Source: Tepidicaulis sp002389665
GTDB lineage: Bacteria > Pseudomonadota > Alphaproteobacteria > Parvibaculales > Parvibaculaceae
DNA: 64,000 nucleotides
Reading direction: 5' to 3'
Assembly (NCBI RefSeq): GCF_965222285.1
Contig: NZ_OZ244942.1
Coordinates: 2,294,001-2,358,000 of the forward strand
This document shows, piece after piece, positions 31,791 through 40,495 of this stretch (its first letter is position 1; each line of letters opens with the position of its first letter). Under the pieces are notes generated by a model, which worked only from the letters and a program-made list of their open reading frames with translations, made no database searches and was not told where the DNA came from. The translations under genes and the position numbers were made by a program.

Positions 31791-32621
31791 TCAGCTTCCA
31801 AGCTCGCGGGAACGGTCCCGGGCTGCCGTCATGGCCCCTTCCACAAGCCGGGAAAGGCCATCATCGCCCATCAGCACCTTCAGCGCCGCCTCGGTCGTCC
31901 CGCCGGGAGAGGTCACATTCTGGCGCAATTTGGCGGCGGGAAGCTCCGAGCGGTGCAGCATTTCCCCGGCCCCTGCCACCGTCGCGCGGGCAAAGGCCAT
32001 GGCCATCTCGGGCTCAAGACCGAGCTTTGCGCCCGCCTCCGCCATCGCCTCCACCATATGGAAGACGTAAGCCGGGCCGCTGCCCGAGAGCGCGGTCACC
32101 GCATCCATCAGTTCCTCGGAGGCGAGCCAATGGGCTTCACCCACCGCCGACATGAGCGCCGTGACATGGGTCTGTGCCGCCGCATCCACATGCTCATTGG
32201 CAATCAATGCCGTCACCCCGCGCCCAACGGCGGAAGGCGTGTTGGGCATGGCGCGCACGATTTCGGCCTCCGCGCCCAAAAGCGCCTCAAGCCGGGCAAG
32301 GCTGATGCCCGCGGCAATCGAAACGAAAATGGTGCCCGGCGCCACGAGCGGTTTCAGCGCAGGCAGCACATCTCCAAACATTTGCGGTTTGACGGCCAGA
32401 AGCACAATGCGGGGGCGCCGCGCCGCCAGCGCCTCGATTTCCGGGTTGAGCGAAATGCCGTGCTCGACGATCAGCCGGGAAATCTCCGGCGGGGCCGCCG
32501 GGTCGCGCACGATCATCTGGCTGCCCGGCAGGCCGAGCGCCAGCCAGCCGTCCATAAGCGCGCCGCCCATTTTGCCCGCCCCGATCAAGGCCACCGGCCC
32601 GCCGACTTCAAGCTCGCTCAT
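31791..32621 (-). CDS. proC: Pyrroline-5-carboxylate reductase
   Basis: ProC reduces pyrroline-5-carboxylate to proline with NAD(P)H. ATG 32621 gives 276 residues, and GTG 32633 would add four. The Rossmann turn is VALIGAGKMGGALMDGWL. VLLAVKPQMFGDVL and RAMPNTPSAVGRGVTAL are conserved, as is the C-terminal signature ELMDAVTALSGSGPAYVFH, followed by RQNVTSPGGTTEAALKVL. It follows the ybjN gene on the same strand, a common alphaproteobacterial pairing. Confidence 0.97.
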   Translation of the reverse strand: MSELEVGGPVALIGAGKMGGALMDGWLALGLPGSQMIVRDPAAPPEISRLIVEHGISLNPEIEALAARRPRIVLLAVKPQMFGDVLPALKPLVAPGTIFVSIAAGISLARLEALLGAEAEIVRAMPNTPSAVGRGVTALIANEHVDAAAQTHVTALMSAVGEAHWLASEELMDAVTALSGSGPAYVFHMVEAMAEAGAKLGLEPEMAMAFARATVAGAGEMLHRSELPAAKLRQNVTSPGGTTEAALKVLMGDDGLSRLVEGAMTAARDRSRELGS

Positions 32622-32670
32622 CTTCTGTCTCACCGAAAATCAAACTGTCCCGGGCTTAAAGGCTTTAAGC

Positions 32671-33174
32671 TCACGCCGTGCCATGGGTCTCAAACAGACA
32701 GGCTTCCACCGCCTCGCGCGGTTCCTTGCCCGCCCAGATCACATATTGGAAAGCCGGGAAAAACCGCTCGCAGGCTTCCAGCGCAAGGCGCAGCAATGTT
32801 TCGCATTGCTCCGGTGTTGCCGTCGCCCCGCCGCAAAGCAGCAGCGAGTCGCGGAACAGCACCGTGCCGTCCTCCAGCCACATGTCGAAATGCCCGGACC
32901 AGAGCTGCTCGTTGACAAGCCCCATCACCTCGCGCACCGCGCCGCGCTTGTCCGGGGAAACCCGCAGGTCGAGCGAACAGGCCATGTGCAGGCCGGAAAT
33001 ATCGTCCCGCCAGTTCAGCGAGACATGATAGTCCCGCCACTCACCCGAAAGGGCGAGATTGAGTTCCTGATCGTGGCTGCGCTCGCATACCCAGTTACGC
33101 AGATCCGCCACCTGCTCGACGAGATCGAGCGGATTGGAGTCCACATAATCGGCTTCCATGAGAATTGCTGTCAT
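32671..33174 (-). CDS. YbjN domain-containing protein
   Basis: ATG 33174 gives 167 residues starting MTAILMEADYVDSNPLDLVE. The alpha/beta YbjN domain has SHDQELNLALSGEWRDYHVS, ACSLDLRVSPDKRGAVREVM and HFDMWLEDGTVLFRDSLLL. YbjN-like proteins resemble type III secretion chaperones in fold and are linked in E. coli to motility and stress, without a defined biochemical role. It sits between ubiK and proC on the same strand, as in many alphaproteobacteria. The 245 bases between it and ubiK hold no gene. Confidence 0.85.
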   Translation of the reverse strand: MTAILMEADYVDSNPLDLVEQVADLRNWVCERSHDQELNLALSGEWRDYHVSLNWRDDISGLHMACSLDLRVSPDKRGAVREVMGLVNEQLWSGHFDMWLEDGTVLFRDSLLLCGGATATPEQCETLLRLALEACERFFPAFQYVIWAGKEPREAVEACLFETHGTA

Positions 33175-33419
33175 CGCTGCACCCCGCCTTTGCCGCACCC
33201 GGTCTCTGGCGAGAGCCGGTAACAGCTTGTCTGGCACCCGTTCGGCACCCGCACGGCACCTTATGAGAGCGCTGCGACCGCCACATATAGTGGTGACTGG
33301 CCGTCCTATCACAAGCAGCGTGCATGAACAGGTGAGTCGGCGCAAGAGCGCACGCCTCTCCCATAAGCGAATTTTGTGTGAATAAAATCCACGCAGACCG
33401 GCGCCGATGGCGGCAGCAC

Positions 33420-33701
33420 TTAGTCCGTCTTTTTGGCTTTTGCCGCAGCCGGTTTCTTCTGCGCCGCTTCCAAGGCTTCGATCCGTGCGCGCAGCGCCTC
33501 GTTTTCTTCACGCGCCAGCGCCGCCATATCGCGCACCGCCTCGAATTCTTCACGCGAAACGAGATCGAGATCGGCAATCATGCGCTCGAAATGCGCCCGG
33601 AAAAACGTCTCCGCTTCCTGGCGCACGCCCTGGGCTGCGCCCGCTGCGGATGTGAACAGCTTCGCCATATCGTCCAGAATGCGGTTTTCATACTGCGCCA
33701 T
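33420..33701 (-). CDS. UbiK/BMFP-family accessory factor
   Basis: ATG 33701 follows GAGGAG with six-base spacing and gives 93 residues. The N-terminus (AQYENRILDDMAKLFTSAAG) and the coiled coil (REEFEAVRDMAALAREENEALRA) match the YqiC/UbiK family. E. coli UbiK helps assemble the soluble ubiquinone biosynthesis complex, and Brucella BMFP promotes membrane fusion in vitro. The last 15 residues are a Lys/Ala-rich tail. It diverges from lgt. Confidence 0.85.
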   Translation of the reverse strand: MAQYENRILDDMAKLFTSAAGAAQGVRQEAETFFRAHFERMIADLDLVSREEFEAVRDMAALAREENEALRARIEALEAAQKKPAAAKAKKTD

Positions 33702-33891
33702 GGCATTCTCCTCAAATGGCACTCACCAGATCCGGCACACACCATAACGCGGCGCCGGTAAAAAGCGAGAGGCGAGACGCCGCAGCCTCTTATGGGCTCA
33801 CACGGGCCCCGCCCGCCCCCTGCGCTTGACTTACCCCGCGCCGCGGTGAGACTAGCGGCACGGCCCATCCATTCACTTTCTCAGGCGCCCC

Positions 33892-34740
33892 ATGCCCTTT
33901 CCCGATATCGATCCGGTGCTCATTCAAATCGGCCCCTTCGCCATCCGCTGGTATGCGCTGGCCTATATTGCCGGGCTGCTTCTGGGCTGGCGCTATATCG
34001 TGCGGCTGACGGAGACGAGCGCGCTTTGGGGCGGCAAGGGCCCGGCAACGCGCGAGGAGATCGACGATCTTCTGCTCTGGGCGGCACTCGGTGTCATTCT
34101 GGGCGGCCGCCTCGGCTATGTCCTCTTCTATAAACCTGCCTATTACTTCGCCAATCCGGGGGACATTATCGCGGTCTGGGAAGGCGGCATGTCCTTCCAT
34201 GGCGGCTTTCTCGGCGTCGTGCTGGCCATCGTGCTTTTTGCCCGGCGCAAGGAAATCACGCTCTGGCCGCTCGGCGACATGGTGGCGGCGGCAACGCCCA
34301 TCGGGCTCTTTTTCGGCCGCATCGCCAATTTCATCAATGCCGAGCTTTGGGGCCGCCCCTCGGATGCGCCCTGGGCTGTGGTCTTTCCGACCGACCCGCT
34401 AGGCCTCCCCCGCCACCCCAGCCAGCTTTATGAGGCCGCCCTTGAAGGCATCCTGCTTTTCATTCTGCTGCGCTTTCTTACGCACCACACAGACGCTTTG
34501 AAAAAACCGGGCACGATCGTCGGCGCCTTCATCACCGGTTATGGCGCCTCGCGCATCTGCGTCGAATTCTTCCGCGAGCCCGATGCCCATATCGGCTATT
34601 ACGCCGGTATCTTCACTCAGGGCATGCTGCTGTCGCTGCCCATGGTATTGATCGGCCTTGCCATCATCTTCTGGGCGCAGCGCCGCATGCCGCAGCCCCA
34701 AGCAAAACCTGCAAGCAAAAAGCCGCGTAAAAAATCATGA
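33892..34740 (+). CDS. lgt: Prolipoprotein diacylglyceryl transferase
   Basis: Lgt is an inner-membrane enzyme that moves diacylglycerol from phosphatidylglycerol to the lipobox Cys of prolipoproteins. The 282-residue protein has the conserved FAIRWYALAYIAGLLLGWR, the essential GGRLGYVLFY segment, EGGMSFHGGFLG, and the Lgt signature FGRIANFINAELWGRPS followed by RHPSQLYEAALEG. Seven or so hydrophobic helices are visible, and the C-terminus is basic. Its TGA overlaps the ATG of midA. Confidence 0.97.
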   Translation: MPFPDIDPVLIQIGPFAIRWYALAYIAGLLLGWRYIVRLTETSALWGGKGPATREEIDDLLLWAALGVILGGRLGYVLFYKPAYYFANPGDIIAVWEGGMSFHGGFLGVVLAIVLFARRKEITLWPLGDMVAAATPIGLFFGRIANFINAELWGRPSDAPWAVVFPTDPLGLPRHPSQLYEAALEGILLFILLRFLTHHTDALKKPGTIVGAFITGYGASRICVEFFREPDAHIGYYAGIFTQGMLLSLPMVLIGLAIIFWAQRRMPQPQAKPASKKPRKKS

Positions 34741-35828
34741 ACCCGCTTTCCGACATGATCGCCACCCTGATCGCCAATCAGGGCCCGCTCGCCATTTCGG
34801 ACTATATGGCGCTGGCGCTCGGCCATCCGCAGCACGGCTATTATATGAAGCAGGTGCCGCTCGGCGAGAAAGGCGACTTCACCACCGCGCCGGAAATCAG
34901 CCAGATGTTCGGCGAGCTGATCGGCATCTGGTGCGCGGATACCTGGCAGCGCATGGGCGCGCCCGCAGAGATCGCGCTGGTGGAGCTCGGCCCCGGCCGC
35001 GGCACCCTGATGGAAGACATCTTGCGCACCCTAAAAGTCGTGCCGGAACTTCTGGAAGCCGCCGAAGTGCATTTCGTCGAAACCTCCCCCGCCCTGATGG
35101 CGGAGCAGCGCGCCCGCGTGCCGCAGGCCACCTGGCATGCCAGCATCGAAAGCTTGCCGGAAAAGCCGGTGCTGCTTATCGCCAATGAATTTTTCGATGC
35201 TCTGCCCATCCGCCAGTTTCAGCGCACGGAGCAGGGCTGGCATGAGCGCTGCCTCGGCCTTGTGCCGCAGGAAAACGGCGGCTGGGATTTCGCTCTGCAG
35301 CTTGCCCCGGACCCTATTCCGAATACCGCGCTCTTACCCCTGAACGTCCTCGATGCGCCGCCAGGCTCCGTTGCGGAAACCTGCCCTGCCGCGCAAAGCA
35401 TTGCCGAAACGCTGGGCGCGCATTTGAAACGCCATGGCGGTGCCGGCCTCATCATCGATTACGGCCACGGCGAAAGCGCGCCGGGCGACACGCTGCAAGC
35501 CGTGCGCGCTCATGATTATGCCGACCCCTTTGCCGATCCCGGTGAGGCAGACCTGACCGCCCATGTGGATTTTGCCGCCCTTGCCCAGTGCTTTGCCAAA
35601 GGCGGCGCGAAGATCTGGCCGCTGACGACACAAAGCGCCTTTCTTTCCATGCTGGGGATCATTCAGCGCGCCAAGAAATTACAGGCAAGCGCGACACCCG
35701 CTCAAAGCCGGGACATTAAGGCCGCCCTGCACCGCTTGACCGACCCGGGCGAGATGGGCACGCTTTTCAAAGTGCTGACCATCACCGCGCCCGACATGGC
35801 CCCGCCTGCCGGTTTCGACCGCGCTTAA
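34737..35828 (+). CDS. MidA/NDUFAF7-family SAM-dependent methyltransferase
   Basis: The 363-residue protein matches COG1565: GPLAISDYMALALGHPQHGY, GDFTTAPEISQMFGELIGIW, the SAM-binding VELGPGRGTLMEDIL and LIANEFFDALPIRQF. The mitochondrial homologue NDUFAF7 methylates an Arg of complex I subunit NDUFS2, and bacterial members may do the same to their NADH dehydrogenase. It overlaps lgt by four bases and precedes pgeF, the standard alphaproteobacterial order. Confidence 0.93.
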   Translation: MNPLSDMIATLIANQGPLAISDYMALALGHPQHGYYMKQVPLGEKGDFTTAPEISQMFGELIGIWCADTWQRMGAPAEIALVELGPGRGTLMEDILRTLKVVPELLEAAEVHFVETSPALMAEQRARVPQATWHASIESLPEKPVLLIANEFFDALPIRQFQRTEQGWHERCLGLVPQENGGWDFALQLAPDPIPNTALLPLNVLDAPPGSVAETCPAAQSIAETLGAHLKRHGGAGLIIDYGHGESAPGDTLQAVRAHDYADPFADPGEADLTAHVDFAALAQCFAKGGAKIWPLTTQSAFLSMLGIIQRAKKLQASATPAQSRDIKAALHRLTDPGEMGTLFKVLTITAPDMAPPAGFDRA

Positions 35829-35851
35829 CGCGCCTGAACGAAAGAGCCGTC

Positions 35852-36616
35852 ATGATCGAGAGCAAGCTTCTGAAAGCCCTGCCCCATATCCACCACGGCT
35901 TTTTCACCCGTGAAGGCGGTGTCTCGGGCGGCATTTATGAAAGCCTGAATTGCGGCCCGGGCTCGAAGGACGATCCCGAACATGTGCGCGAGAACCGCGC
36001 CCGCGTCGCCGCCGCAATGGAGGTTGCCCCCGGCGACCTCCTCACCCTCTACCAGGTGCATTCGCCCGATGCCGTTTATGCGGCAAGCCCATGGAATAGC
36101 GACACACGGCCCGAGGCCGATGCCATGGTGACGGGCGAAAAGGATCTCGCGCTCGGCATTCTGACCGCCGACTGTGTGCCCGTGCTTTTTGCCGACAAGG
36201 AAAAACCCATTGTGGGCGCCGCCCATTCCGGCTGGAAAGGCGCGATCGGCGGCGTCCTGGAAAGCACGCTTGCCTTGATGGAAGAACAAGGCGCGAAACG
36301 CGAGCGCATCATCGCCGCCATCGGCCCGGCCATCCGCCAGAAGAACTATGAAGTGGGCGCCGAGTTCCGCGATACCTTTCTAAAAGAGAATGGGGGGAAC
36401 GCGCGCTACTTCATCCCCGGCGAAAGAGAAGCGCATTTTCTTTTCGATCTGACAGGCTTCGTGCGCCAGCGTCTTGCAGACGCAGGCATCGCGCAGATCG
36501 ATGATTTGCAGCTTTGCACCTATGAAGACCCGCAGCGCTTTTTCTCCTTCCGCCGCACCACGCACAGAAAAGAGCCTGATTACGGGCGGCAGATTTCCGT
36601 CATCCGAATCGCTTAG
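35852..36616 (+). CDS. pgeF: PgeF/YfiH-family multicopper-type purine nucleoside phosphorylase or amidase
   Basis: The 254-residue protein has the DUF152 pattern: HHGFFTREGGVSGGIYESLN, the first His in LYQVHSPDAVYA, ADAMVT, the Cys in LTADCVPVLFAD and the second His in GAAHSGWKGAIGG. These Cys and His residues bind the catalytic metal. E. coli YfiH removes wrongly added L-serine from peptidoglycan precursors, and human FAMIN is a purine nucleoside enzyme. It follows midA by 23 bases. Confidence 0.93.
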   Translation: MIESKLLKALPHIHHGFFTREGGVSGGIYESLNCGPGSKDDPEHVRENRARVAAAMEVAPGDLLTLYQVHSPDAVYAASPWNSDTRPEADAMVTGEKDLALGILTADCVPVLFADKEKPIVGAAHSGWKGAIGGVLESTLALMEEQGAKRERIIAAIGPAIRQKNYEVGAEFRDTFLKENGGNARYFIPGEREAHFLFDLTGFVRQRLADAGIAQIDDLQLCTYEDPQRFFSFRRTTHRKEPDYGRQISVIRIA

Positions 36617-36712
36617 CGCTTAAGTCTGCAAAGCCCCTCCTCTACGGCGCCTCGCTCAAAACGCGCGAATCGCATAGAAAGAACTGGCACAGCACGCGAG
36701 CGAGGGGACCTG

Positions 36713-37849
36713 ATGGCGCGGCCGGCTGGATATTATTCTGGAAAAGCGCAAGCGCTTCTCGCCGCTCTGACACTTGCTCTGCCGCTCGCCGCCTGCTCGG
36801 ACGATGGCTGGTGGATATTCAGCGAAGATGACGCGTCTGAAGAAATCACCGGCTCCCTTTCCGTCCGCCCGTCGCCGCAAGCCGCCCCCGAAGCACCGCC
36901 CATCACGCGCCAGAGCGTCGAGATCGAACTGCCGCAAGGCGCGCCCTCCGCCCTCTCAAACAAGCTGCAGGAAGAACTGCGCGTGGCATTGGCCCGCCAA
37001 TCCGTCACCGCGTCCAGCCTCGATACATTGCAAAGCGCCTTCAAGTTGAAGACGGCAGTAAAAGCCGCGGCCAATGCCTCCGGCATCATCGTGCTTTTGG
37101 TCGCGGATATGGAAAACCGCCAGGGAGAACGCCTCCACCGCGCGGTGATCGAACAGCGCTTGCCGCCTTCTCCGTCTGCAAACGGCAATGTCTGGCAGGC
37201 GCTTTCCGAAGAAGACATGCAGCGCCTCGCCGGAGAGACGGTCAACAAGCTCGGCGCCTGGCCCCGCTTCGCCGAATTGAAGGGACCAGGCTTGGCGCCC
37301 GCCGAAACACCGCGCGCGCTTTATGCCGAAGCCGAAGACCTTCTGGAACTTGGGCCGGAGATAACTCCCGCAGGCTTTGACGACCCTGCCGCTCTTACCG
37401 CCGACGACCGGCTTGCAACGGCAAGCACCGCGCCTGCTGCTGCCCCTGCCGCTACTTTGGCAGGGGAAACGCGCTTCCTGGTGACGGTGCGCGCCGCAAA
37501 TGCGCAAGAAGGAGCGGCCGGCCGCAGGGATGGCACCACCCTTGCCCGCGCACTGCGCCAGGCGCTAACGGAAAAAGACCGGCAGGCAGGCAGACGCCTT
37601 GAAGCTGAAGCGGGTTATTTCGTGACCGGCAACATAAAAACCGCCCCGCGCGGCGAAGGCCGCACGCAGGTGGAAATCGAATGGCAGGTTGCGGCCAAGG
37701 ACGGCACGCCGCTCGGGCTCGTGCGCCAGGCCAATGACGTCGCCAATAGCGAGATCGACCGGTCCTGGGGCCTGATCGCCGAGGCGGCGGGCAAAGCCGC
37801 CGCCGACGGGATTTTAGAGCTTCTGGCACCGCAAAAGGCGCGCTCATAA
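36713..37849 (+). CDS. Alphaproteobacterial lipoprotein of unknown function
   Basis: The 378-residue product has a lipoprotein signal with lipobox LAAC (LALPLAACSDDG), then an acidic, Pro-rich spacer to about residue 65. Two similar domains follow, one near residues 70-190 and one near 245-375. Each starts with a strand and a helix over polar, Arg/Gln-rich sequence (RVALARQSV, ALRQALTEKDRQAG). A Pro/Ala linker (TAPAAAPAATLAG) separates them. The position between pgeF and prs recurs in alphaproteobacteria. Function is unknown. Confidence 0.75.
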   Translation: MARPAGYYSGKAQALLAALTLALPLAACSDDGWWIFSEDDASEEITGSLSVRPSPQAAPEAPPITRQSVEIELPQGAPSALSNKLQEELRVALARQSVTASSLDTLQSAFKLKTAVKAAANASGIIVLLVADMENRQGERLHRAVIEQRLPPSPSANGNVWQALSEEDMQRLAGETVNKLGAWPRFAELKGPGLAPAETPRALYAEAEDLLELGPEITPAGFDDPAALTADDRLATASTAPAAAPAATLAGETRFLVTVRAANAQEGAAGRRDGTTLARALRQALTEKDRQAGRRLEAEAGYFVTGNIKTAPRGEGRTQVEIEWQVAAKDGTPLGLVRQANDVANSEIDRSWGLIAEAAGKAAADGILELLAPQKARS

Positions 37850-38020
37850 GCCCCTTTGAGCGGCACCGGGAGCCACAGGGATAACAGGGGGTAAAGGGGA
37901 GCCCCGCGCAGGGCTTTGAATGTTTACAGGCCCCGGCCCCCCTGTTAAAACGCGCCCGCCGACAGGGCTGACCGCAATTTGCGCGGCCCGCGCCGGGGTG
38001 GGGAAAAGTTAGGCATCAAA

Positions 38021-38040
38021 CGGCCCGATAAAGCGGGCCG
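38021..38040 (+). promoter_or_regulatory. Hairpin just before the prs ribosome-binding site
   Basis: CGGCCCG (38021-38027) pairs with CGGGCCG (38034-38040) over a six-base loop, right before the GAGGG site of prs. It could modulate prs translation. No known riboswitch was recognised. Confidence 0.35.
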
Positions 38041-38054
38041 AGAGGGTTGACCAG

Positions 38055-38987
38055 ATGAAACTTGTCGCAGGCAATTCCAACCGGGCGCTTGCCGAAGCTA
38101 TCGCAGCTTATCTCAACCTTCCCCTGACAAAATCTGTCGTCCGCCGCTTTGCGGATATGGAAGTCTTCGTCGAAATCCAGGAAAACGTGCGCGGGGAAGA
38201 TGTCTTCGTCATCCAGTCGACGTCCTATCCGGCGAACGACCACCTGATGGAACTGCTGATCATCATCGATGCGCTCAAACGCGCCTCCGCGCGCCGCATC
38301 ACCGCCGTCCTGCCCTATTACGGCTATGCCAGGCAGGACCGCAAACCTCAGGCCCGCACGCCCATATCGGCGAAGCTCGTGGCCAATCTCATCGTCACCG
38401 CCGGCGCCGACCGCGTTTTGACCCTGGATCTCCATGCCGGCCAGATTCAGGGCTTTTTCGATATTCCGACGGACAACCTCTTTTCCGCTCCCGTCATCAC
38501 CCGCGATATCCAGTCCCATTATGAGGGTCAGAACCTCATGATCGTCTCCCCGGACGTGGGCGGCGTGGTGCGCGCGCGGGCCATCGCCAAACGCCTCAAT
38601 GCGGACCTTGCCATCGTCGATAAGCGCCGCGAGCGGGCCGGCGAATCGGAAGTCATGAACATTATCGGCGATGTGAGCGGGCGCTCCTGTATCCTCGTCG
38701 ATGACATCGTGGACAGCGCAGGCACGCTCTGCAACGCCGCCCAGGCGCTGCTCGATGCCGGCGCGACGCAGGTTTCGGCCTATGTGACCCACGGCGTCCT
38801 GTCCGGCGGCGCGGTTGCCCGTGTCTCCTCCTCCGCCCTGAAAGAGCTGGTGATCTCCGATTCCATCCATGCGACGGAAGCGGTCCGGGTGGCGCAGAAC
38901 ATCCGCACCATCACCATCGCCCCGCTGATCGGCGAGGCCATGCATCGGACCTCCGAAGAACGTTCGGTTTCCAGCCTTTTCGACTGA
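38055..38987 (+). CDS. prs: Ribose-phosphate pyrophosphokinase
   Basis: Prs makes PRPP, which feeds purine, pyrimidine, His, Trp and NAD synthesis. The 310-residue enzyme has KLVAGNSNRALAEAIAAYL, the ATP-binding loop region DVFVIQSTSYPANDHLMEL, the flexible loop YGYARQDRKPQART, LTLDLHAGQIQGFF and the PRPP motif SCILVDDIVDSAGTLCNA. GAGGG precedes ATG 38055. The 205-base upstream gap has no gene. Confidence 0.97.
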   Translation: MKLVAGNSNRALAEAIAAYLNLPLTKSVVRRFADMEVFVEIQENVRGEDVFVIQSTSYPANDHLMELLIIIDALKRASARRITAVLPYYGYARQDRKPQARTPISAKLVANLIVTAGADRVLTLDLHAGQIQGFFDIPTDNLFSAPVITRDIQSHYEGQNLMIVSPDVGGVVRARAIAKRLNADLAIVDKRRERAGESEVMNIIGDVSGRSCILVDDIVDSAGTLCNAAQALLDAGATQVSAYVTHGVLSGGAVARVSSSALKELVISDSIHATEAVRVAQNIRTITIAPLIGEAMHRTSEERSVSSLFD

Positions 38988-39093
38988 AAAACCGGCCTTT
39001 CCGGCCCCTTTTCCCGTCCCGCTTAAACCGCGCTTCCGGCGGCTTCTCCTACTTGAGTTTTTGGGGCTTGAGGGCTATAACCCGCCTCACCTG

Positions 39094-39125
39094 ACCGCCG
39101 ACACCCCTGGAGGAGGCGGTTTTTT
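39094..39125 (+). terminator. Intrinsic terminator or attenuator between prs and rplY
   Basis: ACCGCC (39094-39099) pairs with GGCGGT (39115-39120), followed by six T residues. The 15-base loop includes GGAGGAG. It probably ends prs transcription, although its place in the rplY leader also allows an attenuator role. Confidence 0.6.
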
Positions 39126-39192
39126 GCAAGGCTTACGGGTCCTTTGCGTCGCCTAATTGCGCTAAGGGCCTGTTTTTATTGGAGAATATGAC

Positions 39193-39840
39193 ATGGCCGA
39201 GGTAAGAACCCTCAAGGTCGACACCCGCGAACGGGCCGGTAAGGGGGCAGCCCGTGCAGTTCGCCGTGGAGGCCGTATCCCCGCCGTTATTTACGGCGAC
39301 AAGAAAGCGCCCGAGCTGATCTCGCTCGCCAAGAACGAAATCGAACGTCTCTGGAACACCGGCACCTTCATGAGCCACCTGCTCAATCTGGATGTGAACG
39401 GCAAGGTCGAACGCGTCATTCCCCGTGACGTCCAGCTCGATCCGGTGCTCGACTTCGTCACCCATATCGATTTCCTGCGCCTCGGCAAGGATGCCTCGAT
39501 CGCTGTGGAAGTGCCGGTGCACTTCATCAACGACGAAGCCTCTCCCGGCATCAAGCGCGGCGGCGTTCTGAACATCGTGCGCCACGAAGTGGAACTGAAC
39601 TGCCCGGCAGAATCGATCCCCGAATTCATCGAAGTGGATCTGACCGGCACGGATGTGGGCGATTCCATTCACATCTCGGCCATCAAACTGCCCAAGGGCG
39701 TGACGCCGACCATTACGGACCGCGACTTCACGGTTGCAACCATCGCCGCCCCTGCCGGCCTCGTCTCTGCTGAGAACGAAGCCGAAGAAGGTGAAGAAGG
39801 CGGCGAGGAAGCCAAGGAAGAAGAGGGCGGCGAAGAGTAA
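39193..39840 (+). CDS. rplY: 50S ribosomal protein L25/general stress protein Ctc
   Basis: L25 binds 5S rRNA in the large subunit. The 215-residue protein has the N-terminal 5S-binding barrel (LKVDTRERAGKGAARAVR, GRIPAVIYG, FVTHIDFLRL) and a second Ctc-type domain. This long form is standard in alphaproteobacteria. The last 25 residues are almost entirely Glu and Gly (EAEEGEEGGEEAKEEEGG), an acidic tail. pth follows after 29 bases, a conserved pairing. Confidence 0.96.
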   Translation: MAEVRTLKVDTRERAGKGAARAVRRGGRIPAVIYGDKKAPELISLAKNEIERLWNTGTFMSHLLNLDVNGKVERVIPRDVQLDPVLDFVTHIDFLRLGKDASIAVEVPVHFINDEASPGIKRGGVLNIVRHEVELNCPAESIPEFIEVDLTGTDVGDSIHISAIKLPKGVTPTITDRDFTVATIAAPAGLVSAENEAEEGEEGGEEAKEEEGGEE

Positions 39841-39869
39841 GCCGTCCGGCAACGACGGAGACCGGCTCA

Positions 39870-40490
39870 ATGAAACTCTTCGTCGGGCTCGGCAATCCGG
39901 GTACGAAATACGCCCGGAACCGCCACAATATCGGGTTCATGGCGGTGGATGGCATCATCCGCCGCCATTCCTTTTCTCCCGAACGCCAGAAATTTCAGGC
40001 CCTGATGTGCGACGGGCTGATGGGCGGGGAGAAGGTCGTGGCGCTGAAACCCCAGACCTATATGAACGAATCCGGCCAATCGGTCGGCGAAGCCATGCGC
40101 TTTTTCAAGCTGGAGCCGAAAGACGTCATCGTCTTTTACGACGAGCTTGATCTGGCGCCCGGCAAGATCCGCGTGAAACTGGGCGGCGGGGCCGCGGGCC
40201 ATAACGGCATCCGTTCCATCACCCAGCATATCGGCGCGGACTTTATCCGCGTGCGGCTCGGCATCGGCCATCCGGGCGACAGGGCCCGCGTGCATTCGCA
40301 CGTCCTTTCCGACTTCGCCAAGGCCGATCAGGACTGGCTCGACAAATTGCTGGATGCGGTCGCCGCCGAAGCCCCGCTGCTGGCCGAGGGCAAGGACGCG
40401 ACCTTCGCCAATAAAGTACATCTCGCGCTCAACCCGCCCCGCGCGCCGAAAGCCGCGCCGGGTGAGGGTGAGCCGAAGACAAAGGAGTAA
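39870..40490 (+). CDS. pth: Peptidyl-tRNA hydrolase
   Basis: Pth frees tRNAs from drop-off peptidyl-tRNA. The 206-residue protein has the start KLFVGLGNPGTKYARNRHNI with catalytic His in that motif, LKPQTYMNESGQSV, the Asp in VIVFYDELDLAPGKIRVK and GGGAAGHNGIRSI. The C-terminal 20 residues are a Pro/Lys-rich tail. It is part of rplY-pth-ychF, with ychF six bases downstream. Confidence 0.97.
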   Translation: MKLFVGLGNPGTKYARNRHNIGFMAVDGIIRRHSFSPERQKFQALMCDGLMGGEKVVALKPQTYMNESGQSVGEAMRFFKLEPKDVIVFYDELDLAPGKIRVKLGGGAAGHNGIRSITQHIGADFIRVRLGIGHPGDRARVHSHVLSDFAKADQDWLDKLLDAVAAEAPLLAEGKDATFANKVHLALNPPRAPKAAPGEGEPKTKE

Positions 40491-40495
40491 CCCAG

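Noticed and set aside
37878..37897. CAGGGATAACAGGG, close to the I-SceI homing endonuclease site
   Set aside because: The match is partial (the 3' part differs), the spot is in ordinary non-coding DNA, and there is no intron or homing gene nearby.
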